Part shown: piece by piece, positions 36,096 through 46,165 of the stretch | How positions within the stretch are numbered: position 1 is the first letter of the stretch | How the letters are laid out: each line of letters starts with the position of its first letter | Assembly: GCA_032433595.1 (NCBI GenBank) | Contig: JASWJB010000307.1 | Location: 1 to 54,030 of the forward strand | From: Conoideocrella luteorostrata | Taxonomy: Eukaryota > Ascomycota > Sordariomycetes > Hypocreales > Clavicipitaceae | Reading direction: 5' to 3' | Length of the DNA stretch: 54,030 nucleotides | Translations under genes and position numbers: made by a program | Notes under the pieces: model-generated | Database searches by the model: none | The model's input: the letters and a program-made list of their open reading frames with translations, nothing else | Told to the model about the DNA's origin: nothing

Positions 36096-37059
36096 TCATC
36101 GGATTCATAAGCAGCTTTGAAATCAACTAATTGTCAGCATATTTGCCACTTTCGTCAGCAGCTTCGTAAGCAGCTAATTCTTGACATTGAATATCCTGCC
36201 TTTCTTCGTTTTCCGATTTTTGATCCGGCTTACCGAATCTCTTCGAAATGCGCCCAACCAGTTCCTGAAAAATGGGGGTTCTTCAGCTTCTCATCAATTG
36301 TGGCTTGGACTGGTCCGGTTGCTAATTTCCAGGCCGTTTCTGCTCGTTCAGATATGGGCAATCCGGGCCCTAATGCATCAGACCACATAGGTACTTAGGT
36401 GGCAGCCTGCTGTTCGATTCGGCCGAAGCCGAATTTGACGTATTTGACGTATTTTCTGACTGACTAGGATGCTGACCTTGTTAACTAGCATCCTTACCTT
36501 GGAATGTAGCCGGAAAAGCACTTCCCTTAGATGCTGGGATTTTCTGACTTTGGAAGTGCTGCTCAGAAAAGTCACTAATCGTCCGACCATCGGGAATCCT
36601 ATCCTACCTACCACCTAGGCTTATTGGATAGATTTATCACGGATCCGGTTGTCCCAGTAGTAAAAAAAAAGTAAAGACGCTATGGTTGCCACTGTTGAGA
36701 CGAGAATTGCTTCTGTCAAGAAGATAAGTGCAGTAAATGACTAGGCTTGCGAGGTCTCAGATAGATGAGGTAGTTTCAGGAATGAAGCTTAAATATCAGT
36801 GCCTAAGGCACTGAAGACACTGATATTGATGGATTTACGAGTGCTGAAGAGCACGATAAATAGGTTGATTTGAGGGCATTCAAGGAAGGACAGAGGCATC
36901 ACATATACACATCTTCAATCAGTCATCTCAGTAAATCAATTGGATCCTTCTATTTCTGCCGATTTCCACTGTTGCAAGTGGCTCCCAAATGCTCATGAAG
37001 GCACATAACGCAATAGCCATAGACGCTAGGAAATCTAGCCTTAGCTTAATTCCCTGAAC
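36096..37059. other. Degraded retroelement or intergenic sequence
   Basis: No intact frame. It lies downstream (in element sense) of the gag remnant and is presumably its decayed continuation. A small inverted repeat involving GGATGCT/AGCATCC occurs near 36470-36490. Confidence 0.4.
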
Positions 37060-37591
37060 GTCAGGAAGTCCGATATTCATAGGCTTCCTGCCAGCTTGTG
37101 ACCCAGGTCAGAATCTTGGTACGGTTCGGTGCTTTTAGAGTCTGCTTATATCTGGCCAGAATCTCTCTTTAGCGGTTGAAAATGGTAGGCTTGAATCTAT
37201 TTTGTAGCAATTCTAGCTGCCTAGCAACATCGTTTTCTAGCTCTATAGGGCCATAGAAGCTGCCGGTAGTTGACATAATGTGCCGTTGGATGCTAAGAAT
37301 TGCCTTCTTCTGGCGATAATAGTCCTCTAACTCGAAACGGTACTGTGTGCTGAGGAATTCGATCCGCTTGAATTGCTCGGCATCTAGGTTTAAGATGGTT
37401 GCGGTATCCAGGTCAACCAAGTTGGGAATGGGAGCAACAGGTTTAACGAGTTCGGGCCTGTCAGCTGCTTCAGGATCCAGATAGTGCCAGACGTCCTCAG
37501 CAACAGCGATCATCTTAACGATAGAAATCCACTGATTCCAATTGCTAGTCCCTTGTAGCCTAGCATAGTAAGGAGTCGTATAGGATTCCAT
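37060..37591 (-). pseudogene. Copia-type gag remnant
   Basis: Reads right to left from ATG at 37591 (MESYTTPYYARLQGTSNWNQ). It resembles the N-terminal gag region of Ty1/copia elements: a G-x-S/N-N-W-x-x-W motif, then helical sequence (LSTQYRFELEDYYRQKKAI). The frame meets TAA at about 37171 but gag-like sequence continues in the same frame past it (RYKQTLKAPNRTKILTWVTS) to a second stop near 37085. No protease, integrase or reverse transcriptase motifs were found. With copy 4 of the LTR-like repeat immediately upstream in element sense, this is the broken 5' end of a retroelement. Confidence 0.75.
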
Positions 37592-37677
37592 TATGGCTTG
37601 CTTGAAAAAGATATGATGGAATAGTGCAGTTGTGACAGTGAAATAGTGAAAATGCTTGCGCAAGCCGGGCACACAAC

Positions 37678-37860
37678 TGTCACAATGTGAGCAGCTATGG
37701 AAGTGGTTCTCTAATGCAGTAGAATTGTCCTTGTATTCTAGCTATTCTACTAAGGGATTAGGCTGCTATTTATGCCTGGGTTCCACTTATCTAAATTAAG
37801 GATAGCGTTGGTGTGACCGACGCTATCGTTAGTCTAGTCAAATGCCTAACTGGCTCCAAA
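37678..37860 (-). repeat. LTR-like repeat, copy 4, adjacent to gag remnant
   Basis: On the plus strand it starts TGTCACAATGTGAGCAGC. In element sense (minus) it ends GCTCACATTGTGACA, immediately before the leader and gag start at 37591, as a 5' LTR should. It is similar to copies 2, 3 and 6. The outer boundary is uncertain, since similarity to copy 2 fades near 37855. Confidence 0.75.
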
Positions 37861-38255
37861 CTCCAGGTAGGACTCGGCCACGCCCGACATCCGGCGTGTC
37901 CGGTGACATCGAAAATACCCGTTCCAGAGCCGCCCACCTTGAAGTGTGCGGCCTTGGCAAGTTGCTATATTTGAACAACCTGGTATTTATTGGTTTTGCA
38001 GTAACTACGTGGGGTAAGTTGGGCAAATAATAGGTCTGCATAATAAAACCGTAGAATCAAGTAGTGTAGCACTTACTATTCATTCCCTTTGCCTGTGAAG
38101 CCAAGTGACCAGCAAAGAAGAGCTTGTTTTTCTTGTTCACTGATATCATAGTTCAATAGAAGAGATTGAGACTATTTAAATAAGTATATTATCGTAAAGG
38201 TGATATCGTTAGATGTTTAAAATTTTATTAAACCAAATCTCAGTATCATCTAATC
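37861..38255. other. Intergenic, no gene recognised
   Basis: Nothing identified between the retroelement remnant and the 3' end of the HET-domain gene. Confidence 0.4.
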
Positions 38256-40151
38256 TCAGAACGCCAGCACATCGTCCCAACCGACTTCAGACCACAGCTC
38301 AGAGCCAAACCCAGCTTCATGTTCCAGCACAAGCTGCACTCTCCAGCTCAAACCGTTGTGGTGCTGTACCGGGCTGTCATTATAAGTACATACCACACGG
38401 ATGCGCTTCTTCAACCCATTGAAACCGGAGAGCTCGACAATCTCGCTTCTGCCGGAGCTGAAGCTCACTGTGTTGTTCCGGAGTCTCGCCTGCATGAATC
38501 CGACTGCCGCATCCATATCTTTGTCACCCATCTCATTATGCAAGGCCAAGGCGACCTTTGAGTTACTCTCCTTGACAAGACTGGCTCCGAACAGGCGAGA
38601 TAGCATTGCCGCTGTGGAAGATGAAGCCTGATCTATACCTGAAGCTGGCAATGATCCTACGACGCAAGCTATTGTCAGTTGGTACTGTCTCGGAACACCC
38701 AAAGGATCCAGCAGCTGAATCTGTGGGCAAAATCGACACACGCCCAGGACCGTAGCCGTTGACTTTGACACACGGGAGATCTCGCTGTCGCTGTAAACCC
38801 ACCACGCGGGAACCTCCTCCCATCGATGCACAGGCCACACTATGCAGTCTGTAGCGACTGGATCCAGATCGTCGATACCCAAGCACACTCTCCGCTCTTT
38901 GTTTGCGTCTATCAGCATCGTCATGTGCTGCCCTAGCAGCCGCAGTTCCCGTCCCTTGTACGGAAGACGCTCACCCTGGGTTGGTCCGCAGGGACCGCTT
39001 TCAAACACAAATCCGTCAGACACCTTCTCTACCGGCCGGTAGACGGCGCCTTTGGAAGTTTGCAATTCCAGGTACGTGCCAAAATAAGTACCTAAACGTC
39101 TGTCATCTTTGTGTTCCATGATACAAATGACCCCGCCTTGGAGGACACAACTGGACTGGAAGCTCATCTCTGTCCTAGTAGGCACAGCTACATGAGTCGA
39201 ATCATAGCGAGTGTCCTTGGCGATGACCTTGGAGTAGGCCTCGAGCGTCAGAAACTCCGAAGGCGCCCAAGCAAAGGCGCCGCGGTAGGGCGGTGGCCTC
39301 GTGGCGTGCCTGTACCGGCCAGGACGGTACTGAGGCAGAGGCATTCCTTCAGACGACCACAACAAGATTGACGGGTCACCCTCCTTGCGAGTAATTTCCT
39401 CCTGCAGCCGCTGGAAAGCCTTGTGGCCTTCGCCATATATGAGTGGCATATTGATGTCAAAAATACCCAGCAGGCAGTAGGCAATGTCCTCGGTGCGGGT
39501 TGTTTCGCGAGTGGCTACCCACGACATGCGCTGCCAAACCGACTTGGACAACAGCTGGCTGTTGTCGACGAGAATCTCAGCGTCAATCCGCGTGACAAGA
39601 TGCAGCAAATGACGGAGCGTCGTCTTGTCGCTGATCCTTCGCCATGAGGCGTCGAAAAACACCAGTCGAGACGGGGCAATCAGTTCCTGCAATGTCCATC
39701 CTCGGCTGAACCACCGGCACCTCGCAAACGGCGTGCTCAGCACGGCTTCCTTCCATAATTCATGACCATGTTCATGCAGCAACTCGAACCCATTCGGCAG
39801 CCCCACGAAAGGCTCGTCGTGTAGATCTGAGAGCAGGGCGTAGCATACGTCCGCTATGTGGTACCAGCGGTACATGGAATTGATGGCCTCGGACAACTCA
39901 GCACTGCTCTGCTTGTTTATGCAGCATGTGTCGATCCAGGCATAGCCGTAGCCCTCGGAATATGCGAGCTGGCACGCGCCACTGATTTTGGCAAAGCCGG
40001 CTTTGCGTCTCGCGACATCCAGATCAGCAAAGTCCTGGAACGATACCTCCTCGCTGCCCCATGTGTGCGATAAGATGGCATAGCGGACATTATCTGTCTC
40101 CGGGTCGTCAAACCATTCGAGCCCGAGAGATGCGGTGTTGATGAGCCACAT
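38256..40151 (-). CDS. HET-domain protein (heterokaryon incompatibility type)
   Basis: Single exon, 631 residues. HET domains mediate non-self recognition and cell death when incompatible fungal cells fuse; most family members are of unknown specificity. Seen: the N-terminal short lead MWLINTASLGLEWF, then RYAILSHTWGSEEVSFQDF, GYGYAWIDTCCINKQSSAEL and SRGWTLQELIAP, the three hallmark HET blocks (about residues 20-165). RLSWVATRETTRTEDIAYCLLGIF-type sequence follows, and a C-terminal region of about 400 residues without recognisable repeats. No stop or frameshift interrupts it, so it is probably intact. It is flanked by retroelement debris on one side and the microexon gene on the other. Confidence 0.9.
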   Translation of the reverse strand: MWLINTASLGLEWFDDPETDNVRYAILSHTWGSEEVSFQDFADLDVARRKAGFAKISGACQLAYSEGYGYAWIDTCCINKQSSAELSEAINSMYRWYHIADVCYALLSDLHDEPFVGLPNGFELLHEHGHELWKEAVLSTPFARCRWFSRGWTLQELIAPSRLVFFDASWRRISDKTTLRHLLHLVTRIDAEILVDNSQLLSKSVWQRMSWVATRETTRTEDIAYCLLGIFDINMPLIYGEGHKAFQRLQEEITRKEGDPSILLWSSEGMPLPQYRPGRYRHATRPPPYRGAFAWAPSEFLTLEAYSKVIAKDTRYDSTHVAVPTRTEMSFQSSCVLQGGVICIMEHKDDRRLGTYFGTYLELQTSKGAVYRPVEKVSDGFVFESGPCGPTQGERLPYKGRELRLLGQHMTMLIDANKERRVCLGIDDLDPVATDCIVWPVHRWEEVPAWWVYSDSEISRVSKSTATVLGVCRFCPQIQLLDPLGVPRQYQLTIACVVGSLPASGIDQASSSTAAMLSRLFGASLVKESNSKVALALHNEMGDKDMDAAVGFMQARLRNNTVSFSSGRSEIVELSGFNGLKKRIRVVCTYNDSPVQHHNGLSWRVQLVLEHEAGFGSELWSEVGWDDVLAF

Positions 40152-40874
40152 GGTTGTCTGGTCTTGAACTGTGCCCGACCGGATACAATCACTTTAGCTA
40201 CTTGGCTAGAGTAAGCACCAAGCCTAGGACAGGCTTGGGCATGCGCCGTGACGGCTCGCAACGTCACCGGACCAGCTCCCCTCTTGGTCCCCTGGCGCAG
40301 CAGAACATGCCTTTCACCCCACCATTGAGACAGCGCTAATAGGCCGTTTTTAGTCCTTTCAGAGTGGAGACTACGGAAATTTCATCGCTATTTGTTACTT
40401 GGGTGCGGGGCCACGATTCACTCAAACGTCGGCACCTGCTGGCTACTTACTGTCGTGCTCTTATGAAGAGGGACACTGGACGAAACCCTAAATAAAGACA
40501 CAATCGTAGTACGAAGAGGAGGCTTAGTCTCTTCCATCTACGGCGGGCTAGAACCTTTCCTTCTTATAACTAGTAACGCAGCGTGGCCAACTTGGTCAAG
40601 CTCAAACTCGTACCCGAGCGATCTGACCTCCCGTGGGGAATCACTTCCGCCAACGCATTGCATGTTTGGGATTGTGATACGCATCGCGAGACAAATCAGC
40701 ATATTTGTGCAAGGTTCACTTTGCCAGTATATTATTGACACCCTTGCGGTAGTCCCGCTAACGGTCGGCCGAGCTTAAACTCATGCTGAGAACTCCATAC
40801 AACGACCGCAGCCTCATAGCCAAAACCTATCCAAGCGTTCGAAGCCCGTCGCACGGTACCACCAGATACCGGAA
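40152..40874. other. Intergenic between microexon gene and HET gene
   Basis: Contains the 3' untranslated region of the microexon gene (minus strand) and the HET promoter. No other gene recognised. Confidence 0.45.
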
Positions 40875-42440
40875 TTACTGTAGCCGCAAGTTACATCGCC
40901 ATGCCGGTCAATCACAGGGTAAATACTTACGCACTGGCGTTGCGTTCACGTCAGCTCAGAGTGCAGATTCAAGGTTGGACGCCATTCAGCTGGGAGATAC
41001 TTACATACTGGTATTGTCATATTTATTAGCTTGCTGCGACAGAGTTTGTCGCCGATCACCCAGAGTACTTACACACTGGATTGTTGTTAGTATCATTGCA
41101 CTGCGATGTTTCGGTCCAACCACCATTTAAGTCACTTACACACTAGTTTTCACTGACGTTAGCACGTACAAATCTTTCACGCTCTTGTAACATCTGCGGG
41201 ATAGATACTTACACACTAGGTTTACGATATACATTAGTCTGCCGCCAAAACGCGGAAACGCCCGTATGGGGGTACTTACTCCCTATGTTTGCAGTTACGT
41301 ATAAGCATGATATGAGCTGTCAAGGCTCCCCGGGAATATTAGATACTTACTCCCTGGGTTGGCCCACCAATATTAGCACGTTGTGGCGAGTTCCATCCAT
41401 ATTTGAGATGGATACTTACTGGCTAAAGTTGCAACGGCATTAGCATACGTGAGCCATCGAGTGTCGCTATGGAAAGACACTTACTCCCTTCAACGTACAT
41501 ACGTGTCAGCAAAATGCGAATTATTCGGTACCTGTGGCCAACCGCAGGATAACTTACTTCCTGGAAGTTTGTTTTTTAATTTAGCGAATTGCTGGTTAGA
41601 ATGAATAAAGGGCGGCAAGGGGGAAAACTAACGCACTATAATCACCAAATTGTATTTAGTATGTGGCAAATTATAAGGTCGAGTTATTGCGGGAGGTTAC
41701 TTACTGGCTGCACTTGTCATATCAATAGCCGAGACTTGTCATCGTCAAGCGTTGATACTTACTCCCTGTAGTCGCCACCTGCGTTAACGTCGACACGAAA
41801 AAACTGAAAGACCGTGGAATTTAGAATATATACTCACACACTGTAGTTGTAGTATGTTTGGTTAAATCACAGTCGCCAAACCGCATGGTTGCTGCTCAAT
41901 AAATACTCACACACTAGCAATATTCGACCACGTCAGTATACCCAACAGACTTAAATGTTATCATAGATCGGGGGGTAGATTCTTACCGGCTAGAATTCCC
42001 CCTCCACTTCAGCATATTGCACAGTTAAGTGGATGCAGAATAATAAGATAATCACTCACTGGCTAAACAAGCGAGATATTTGAGCACTCGTACTTCTCTG
42101 TTAGAATCGAGATACTTACCGGCTGGATTTTGTCAGTGATTTTAGCAATTCTTGACCATTGGGATCCAATAGTAATATCCTATCAGAAACTTACGCACTG
42201 GAGTTTGCCAACTGTATTAGCATATCATTGAAGCCAAGAGTTGTGATTGAACGTGAATTCATGCTTACATCCTGAACGGTAGCCACGAACATCAGACAGA
42301 ATGGTCATTTTTTACGCGACAAAAACCAGATGGTAGAGTCTTACGCGTTTGAAAACACCTGCGTCGGACTCTGCCACCAAGACTGGATTGGCAAGTCCAA
42401 GTCCAGCAGCAGCTACGAGAAGCACCATAGTAAACTTCAT
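40875..42440 (-). CDS. Secreted prepropeptide gene with 20 single-codon microexons
   Basis: The first exon, 42440-42345 (32 codons), encodes signal peptide MKFTMVLLVAAAGLGLA, an acidic pro-segment and a final Lys-Arg, a kexin-type site. Then come exons of exactly 3 nt: 42269-42271 Asp; 42195-42197 Cys; 42120-42122 Pro; 42060-42062 Pro; 41987-41989 Pro; 41911-41913 Cys; 41838-41840 Cys; 41763-41765 Gly; 41705-41707 Pro; 41633-41635 Cys; 41558-41560 Glu; 41485-41487 Gly; 41420-41422 Pro; 41351-41353 Gly; 41280-41282 Gly; 41213-41215 Cys; 41140-41142 Cys; 41073-41075 Cys; 41005-41007 Tyr; 40931-40933 Cys. The terminal exon begins with TAA at 40877-40875. The 21 introns are 53-73 nt, all phase 0. 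Donors are mostly GTAAGT, with GTGAGT, GTAAGA, GTAAGC and GTTAGT also used. Acceptors are CAG (12), TAG (8) and AAG (1), usually with a CTAAY or CTGAC branch site 15-30 nt upstream. The predicted product is 52 residues; the mature 20 residues hold 8 Cys, 5 Pro and 4 Gly. Function is unknown; this is a secreted cysteine-rich peptide by inference. A neighbouring minus-strand gene (43444) also encodes a secreted cysteine-rich protein. Confidence 0.85.
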
Positions 42441-43443
42441 TCTGGTTAGACTGTTTGTGTGTGACAATGTTAAACAATGTAAGAGCAAAATTTTGGGAGT
42501 AATTATTTGAGTATTTGCCAGATTAAAGCCCCGTCACATTGCGTGGCAGGCCGAACTGTCTTAAATAGTCTACACTGAAACTAGCAGTTTGGGCACGGAC
42601 AATTTACTGTAGATTTTTCACATCATCTGACGCCTAGCTCGCTCTGAGAACCAATCTGGGTAGAGTCACAAGGCATACTTTCCCAGGCGGGGGGTTGAGC
42701 ACGAATAACTAGTATGTACCCGCCTATATTGTCGTCTAGAAAGCTTGGTTGTCATTCAACCAAAAGTTCGGATATGAATACATGCGCTGGCCCTCCTTGC
42801 TCACTGGTTGGTAGGAGTGACCGAGAATCTTAGTTTCCCAATCCGGTTACTGTCTTGTTGTATGACCCCACTGATACTACCTACCCCTGTTGAAAAGGTT
42901 CAGCTTGCAACCTTACGGCTACGTCGTATATGTGGGATATATACGATGACAGGATTTCTTCAAAGAAAACTTTTCTCGCCGCAACTTTCATCGGCCTGCC
43001 TGCAAAGAGAAGTTATCATGCCAGCGAATGCAGCTGCACTGCCAGGGGGTATATCAGTCATGAATAGAGGGTCATTCGCATGTGCGATTCCAGGCGCCAC
43101 CCGCAGACACTTGAAGCTACACATGACGCGGAACCAAGATAACCTCTAAAACGCGGCAATCAACATGCTCAAGCGCACTAAGTCTGCTATCTCTTGTTTA
43201 TGTGGGACAGTTGTAAGTGCCACCTGGGATAGCACAACAAGCAGAGCTCTGTGAATTAGTACCTAGCGAAAATAATACTGTTCTGTATACTCCTCCACAG
43301 TGAAACATTGCGGGCCGAACTGCCAACGGAGAACCATCCTTCACGCCTCGAAAACGATTCCATTCTGATGGCAAGATTCTTGGGTCTAGGCTTCGATTTT
43401 TAGCGGAGAACCGAATGCCTTTCTGCATGGATATACATACCGA
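42441..43443. other. Promoter region of microexon gene; no other gene called
   Basis: Upstream of the microexon gene start. A plus-strand frame of 113 codons at 42808-43149 has no signal peptide or recognisable motif and is not called. The part 43198-43262 may be a second exon of the next gene (see that entry). Confidence 0.45.
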
Positions 43444-43728
43444 TCAACATGCCCGGTTATCATTGCGGTAATCGCAGTGATGGACTGCAGGCTTGATATG
43501 CTTTAAACTAAACCCTGCTCGATCAACGCACTCGGCTCTGTGTTCGCCGTTGTTGAAGTAAACCATCTTGGTGTGCTCCCAATTTGCCCTGATTCTTTGT
43601 TGGTCGTGGGGACAAACGTTCCAGCAATTCCCGATACAATCGTACCAGTTACCGTCACCGCCGCACTGAATCTGGCATGAAGCGAGGGCTCCGGCAGCAA
43701 ACGCGAGGAAGCTGATAACACGAACCAT
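43444..43728 (-). CDS. Small secreted cysteine-rich protein
   Basis: As read without splicing, 94 residues: signal peptide MVRVISFLAFAAGALA, then a mature part with eight cysteines (SCQIQCGG, YDCIGNCWNVC, AECVDRA, HHCDYR and a final Cys), enough for four disulfides. No known family is recognised. An alternative model is attractive. A donor GTTGAT inside the last Cys codon (43448) and the acceptor CTAG at 43263 would remove 186 nt and keep frame into 43262-43198, adding a tail ending SSACCAIPGGTYNCPT with three more cysteines. That tail looks like genuine secreted-protein sequence, but the donor is weak. Transcript data would decide. The gene lies upstream of, and on the same strand as, the microexon gene. 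Confidence 0.65.
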   Translation of the reverse strand: MVRVISFLAFAAGALASCQIQCGGDGNWYDCIGNCWNVCPHDQQRIRANWEHTKMVYFNNGEHRAECVDRAGFSLKHIKPAVHHCDYRNDNRAC

Positions 43729-44967
43729 GACTGAAAATTGGAAAAGGTCTTTGGGTACTTAAGTTGAAGTGCTTATGAAGGGGCTGGGATTTAATTTGTG
43801 AGTTGGGCAAGAATTTTATAAGAGGGATGGATGACCGGGATCTTTTTGAAGATGGGTTTTAAGGCAACACCGAATATATATACACGAATTCTCCTGGTCC
43901 CAAAATTTCAAGGTAGAAAAGTAAATATGACTTCGGGTTTATATTACAAATTACAAATGAATACTACAAGGTAATGAAGGTCTCTCTGATTGTATTAAAC
44001 AGTCGGGCGTAGGGCGGATCCAACAAACAGCCTCAAATAGGCAATAAGCTTGACCATCTTCTAATAACCTTGCAAGTTGCGCGCGATCCGAAATACGGTA
44101 GTTTTCGGATCCACCCTAAGCGAGCTTTACCGCTCTGCCTCCGCATCTTCCGTCCAATCAAGCAAGACGTGCAGTGCGTAGCTGAATGGAGCCGACTCAA
44201 AGGTACGGTAGGGCTGATTTGACAGATTGCGACTGGACCTTTGGGTAATATAAACTCCCAAGTTAGAATGAACTGACTGCAATCTCTGACACGGCACACG
44301 ATGAATCTGCCTTGACAACTTCAGCCTTCGGATATGCTACCTTCCGAGCCATGAAGAGCCGTCACACTGCAATTCAAGGGTCATGACGAAGCTAGACCTT
44401 TTACGGCAGACCTTGGGAGCCTTGAAATGGTGGTTCAATTCAGCTTCTGAGAAGCAACCACCCGGGATTCCCGCAAGGGTTTCGAGCCCCGTCTATTGTG
44501 GTCAGAGATGAGGCTTTCGCTAGCTCCCAGAATTATAAGAATGTCAGTATTTTAAAGGTTCAAGGCATACAGTTGATTTCCACGGGATTTCACAAGATTT
44601 CATAATATGTCGTGCGACGCCTCCATCTCTGTACGGAGCAGGTGATTCAGGATGTGAAGGTTTGCAGTGCCACCGGATATACTGATGAGTGTCCCGATAG
44701 ATGCACTATGCTAAAAGCGCTGCAAAGTACACGACATGCGAATTTTGCATGCAAATAAAACGGCCTCCTTTCCTGAGGTGAAATGACGACCATGATGCCG
44801 ATCAAGGTCAAGTCAGGCAGCGCTACACAAAACCCCGCTCCGTGTGCAGCATGCATATGCATAAATGGGGCAGCAGTGGCTCGCACAAGACCAAGCCTCA
44901 GCTTTTATCCCTCAATTGCATCGCAACTCATGCCATTGGAGTCGAAACTTTTGCAAATCAGTCCGGG
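43729..44967. other. Intergenic, no gene recognised
   Basis: About 1.2 kb. Includes a tRNA B-box-like GGGTTTCGAGCCCC near 44475 that does not fold into a convincing tRNA. Nothing coding recognised. Confidence 0.45.
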
Positions 44968-45750
44968 ATGACGAGTCGAGAGTACGAAAAAAGCCGATTC
45001 GCTGTGCCGCACCACATCCTGCGGTCTGAAGTCATCTATGGCGAGGGTTTTCAGAGCCCCGGCGGGATAGGTGCCTTCCAGCAAATTGTCTTGCCCCAAC
45101 TATCACCTTCCGCCGGAGAAAGAGTGTTGGAAATTGGCTCTGGCTTGGGTGGTGCCGCATTCCACCTTGTTGCTCAGTATGAAGTCGAGGTGGTGGGAGT
45201 CGACACGGCCGAAACGATGATCTCCATTGCGAGCGACCGTCGCCCTCGCCTAGATCCAAGCGGAAGATCGCGGTTTGTTCACGGCGACGTGTTCCTGGAT
45301 GCGCTGAAGCCGGCATCATTCGACGCCATATTCTGCCAGGACACGCTGATGTATGAGGCTGACAAGCCGACAGTGCTGGCGCGCTGTATGGAACTGCTGA
45401 AGCCTGGAGGTAGGCTGGTCATCAATGACTTCTGCGAAGGCCAGAGTACTCTAGAATTCGTCAAATACGCCGAAGTCTCTGGTATTTACCCGGTTACCAT
45501 TCCGGTCTATGCGAGAATGGCGACAAGTGCTGGGTTCGTGGATGTGGCAGCACGGGACATTAGCACCGAGACAGTTGAGCATCTGCGCCGTGACCTTCAT
45601 ACCTATCTGGAAAGGGCGGAGGAGGATGCAAAAATAGATAGCGCAGATAAGGAACACGTCGTTGACCGCTGGCGTCGTAAAATTGGCTTGCTTGAAGCTG
45701 GCGCTCTAGCACAGGGCCTCATTCGCGCAAGTAAGTCTGATAAAATATAA
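44968..45750 (+). CDS. SAM-dependent class I methyltransferase, phosphoethanolamine N-methyltransferase-like
   Basis: Single exon, 260 residues from the chosen ATG; the frame is open 42 codons upstream but that part (with many His/Cys) looks non-coding. Seen: YGEGFQSPGG ahead of the core, motif I VLEIGSGLGG (residues about 53-62), the acidic VVGVDTAETMI, FVHGDVF, and DAIFCQDTLMY with LLKPGGRLVINDFC, the standard methyltransferase-fold landmarks. The FxSPGG element just before the SAM motif is typical of phosphoethanolamine and related N-methyltransferases, so a small amine-containing substrate is likely but unproven. No partner genes are nearby. The gene appears intact. Confidence 0.8.
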   Translation: MTSREYEKSRFAVPHHILRSEVIYGEGFQSPGGIGAFQQIVLPQLSPSAGERVLEIGSGLGGAAFHLVAQYEVEVVGVDTAETMISIASDRRPRLDPSGRSRFVHGDVFLDALKPASFDAIFCQDTLMYEADKPTVLARCMELLKPGGRLVINDFCEGQSTLEFVKYAEVSGIYPVTIPVYARMATSAGFVDVAARDISTETVEHLRRDLHTYLERAEEDAKIDSADKEHVVDRWRRKIGLLEAGALAQGLIRASKSDKI

Positions 45751-46047
45751 GGACACCACTCGACTAGGCTAGGCTATAAAGTCTCAACTTCGGTGTCCGG
45801 GGTCATGGCTTTGATGTCGTCTTTGGATGGTAATCTGGTGACTGTTCGGATGCGTGTGGCAGCGAATATTGTTAGAGGTGAATCAATCATGGTCGCAATT
45901 GCAGGGAGATGTTGCTCAATTTATGTCGCGCACAAGACCGTTAAATGGCCTTGTTTCTATTTAGCTTAATAACCCTAAGACCTTTTATAATACTTTATTC
46001 TTGCCGAGCAAGATTGTTGGAACAGACCGATCATACTGGTCATATGG
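45751..46047. other. Intergenic, 3' flank of methyltransferase
   Basis: No gene recognised. The stretch ends where an LTR-like repeat copy begins. Confidence 0.4.
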
Positions 46048-46165
46048 TGTCACGAAGTGAGCGGTAATGAAATTCTGATGCGTGCAGTGGAAAGAAGTCC
46101 TTGATTTCCATCTAATTTGACGAGGAATTCGACAGCCTTTTATACCTGAAATCCCTCTCTAGATG
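46048..46165 (+). repeat. LTR-like repeat, copy 5
   Basis: Starts TGTCACGAAGTGAGCGG and shares GCAGTGGAAAG, GTCCTTG, CCATCTA and TTTGACGAGGAATTCGAC with copy 1, and its first block with copies 2-4. Confidence 0.65.

Noticed and set aside
40930..42345. The regular plus-strand ACTTAC array as a CRISPR-like or satellite array
   Set aside because: Repeats would be only 10-13 bp and the intervals are unrelated and of variable length. Read on the minus strand, every unit is a complete splice acceptor, one codon and a splice donor, which explains the pattern fully.
42808..43149. 113-codon plus-strand frame upstream of the microexon gene
   Set aside because: No signal peptide, no family motif, and odd composition; nothing beyond length supports it.
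44410..44500. tRNA gene suggested by GGGTTTCGAGCCCC
   Set aside because: The T-arm stem pairs for only three bases, no seven-base acceptor stem closes, and the anticodon arm has a three-base loop. At best a degenerate tRNA-derived sequence.
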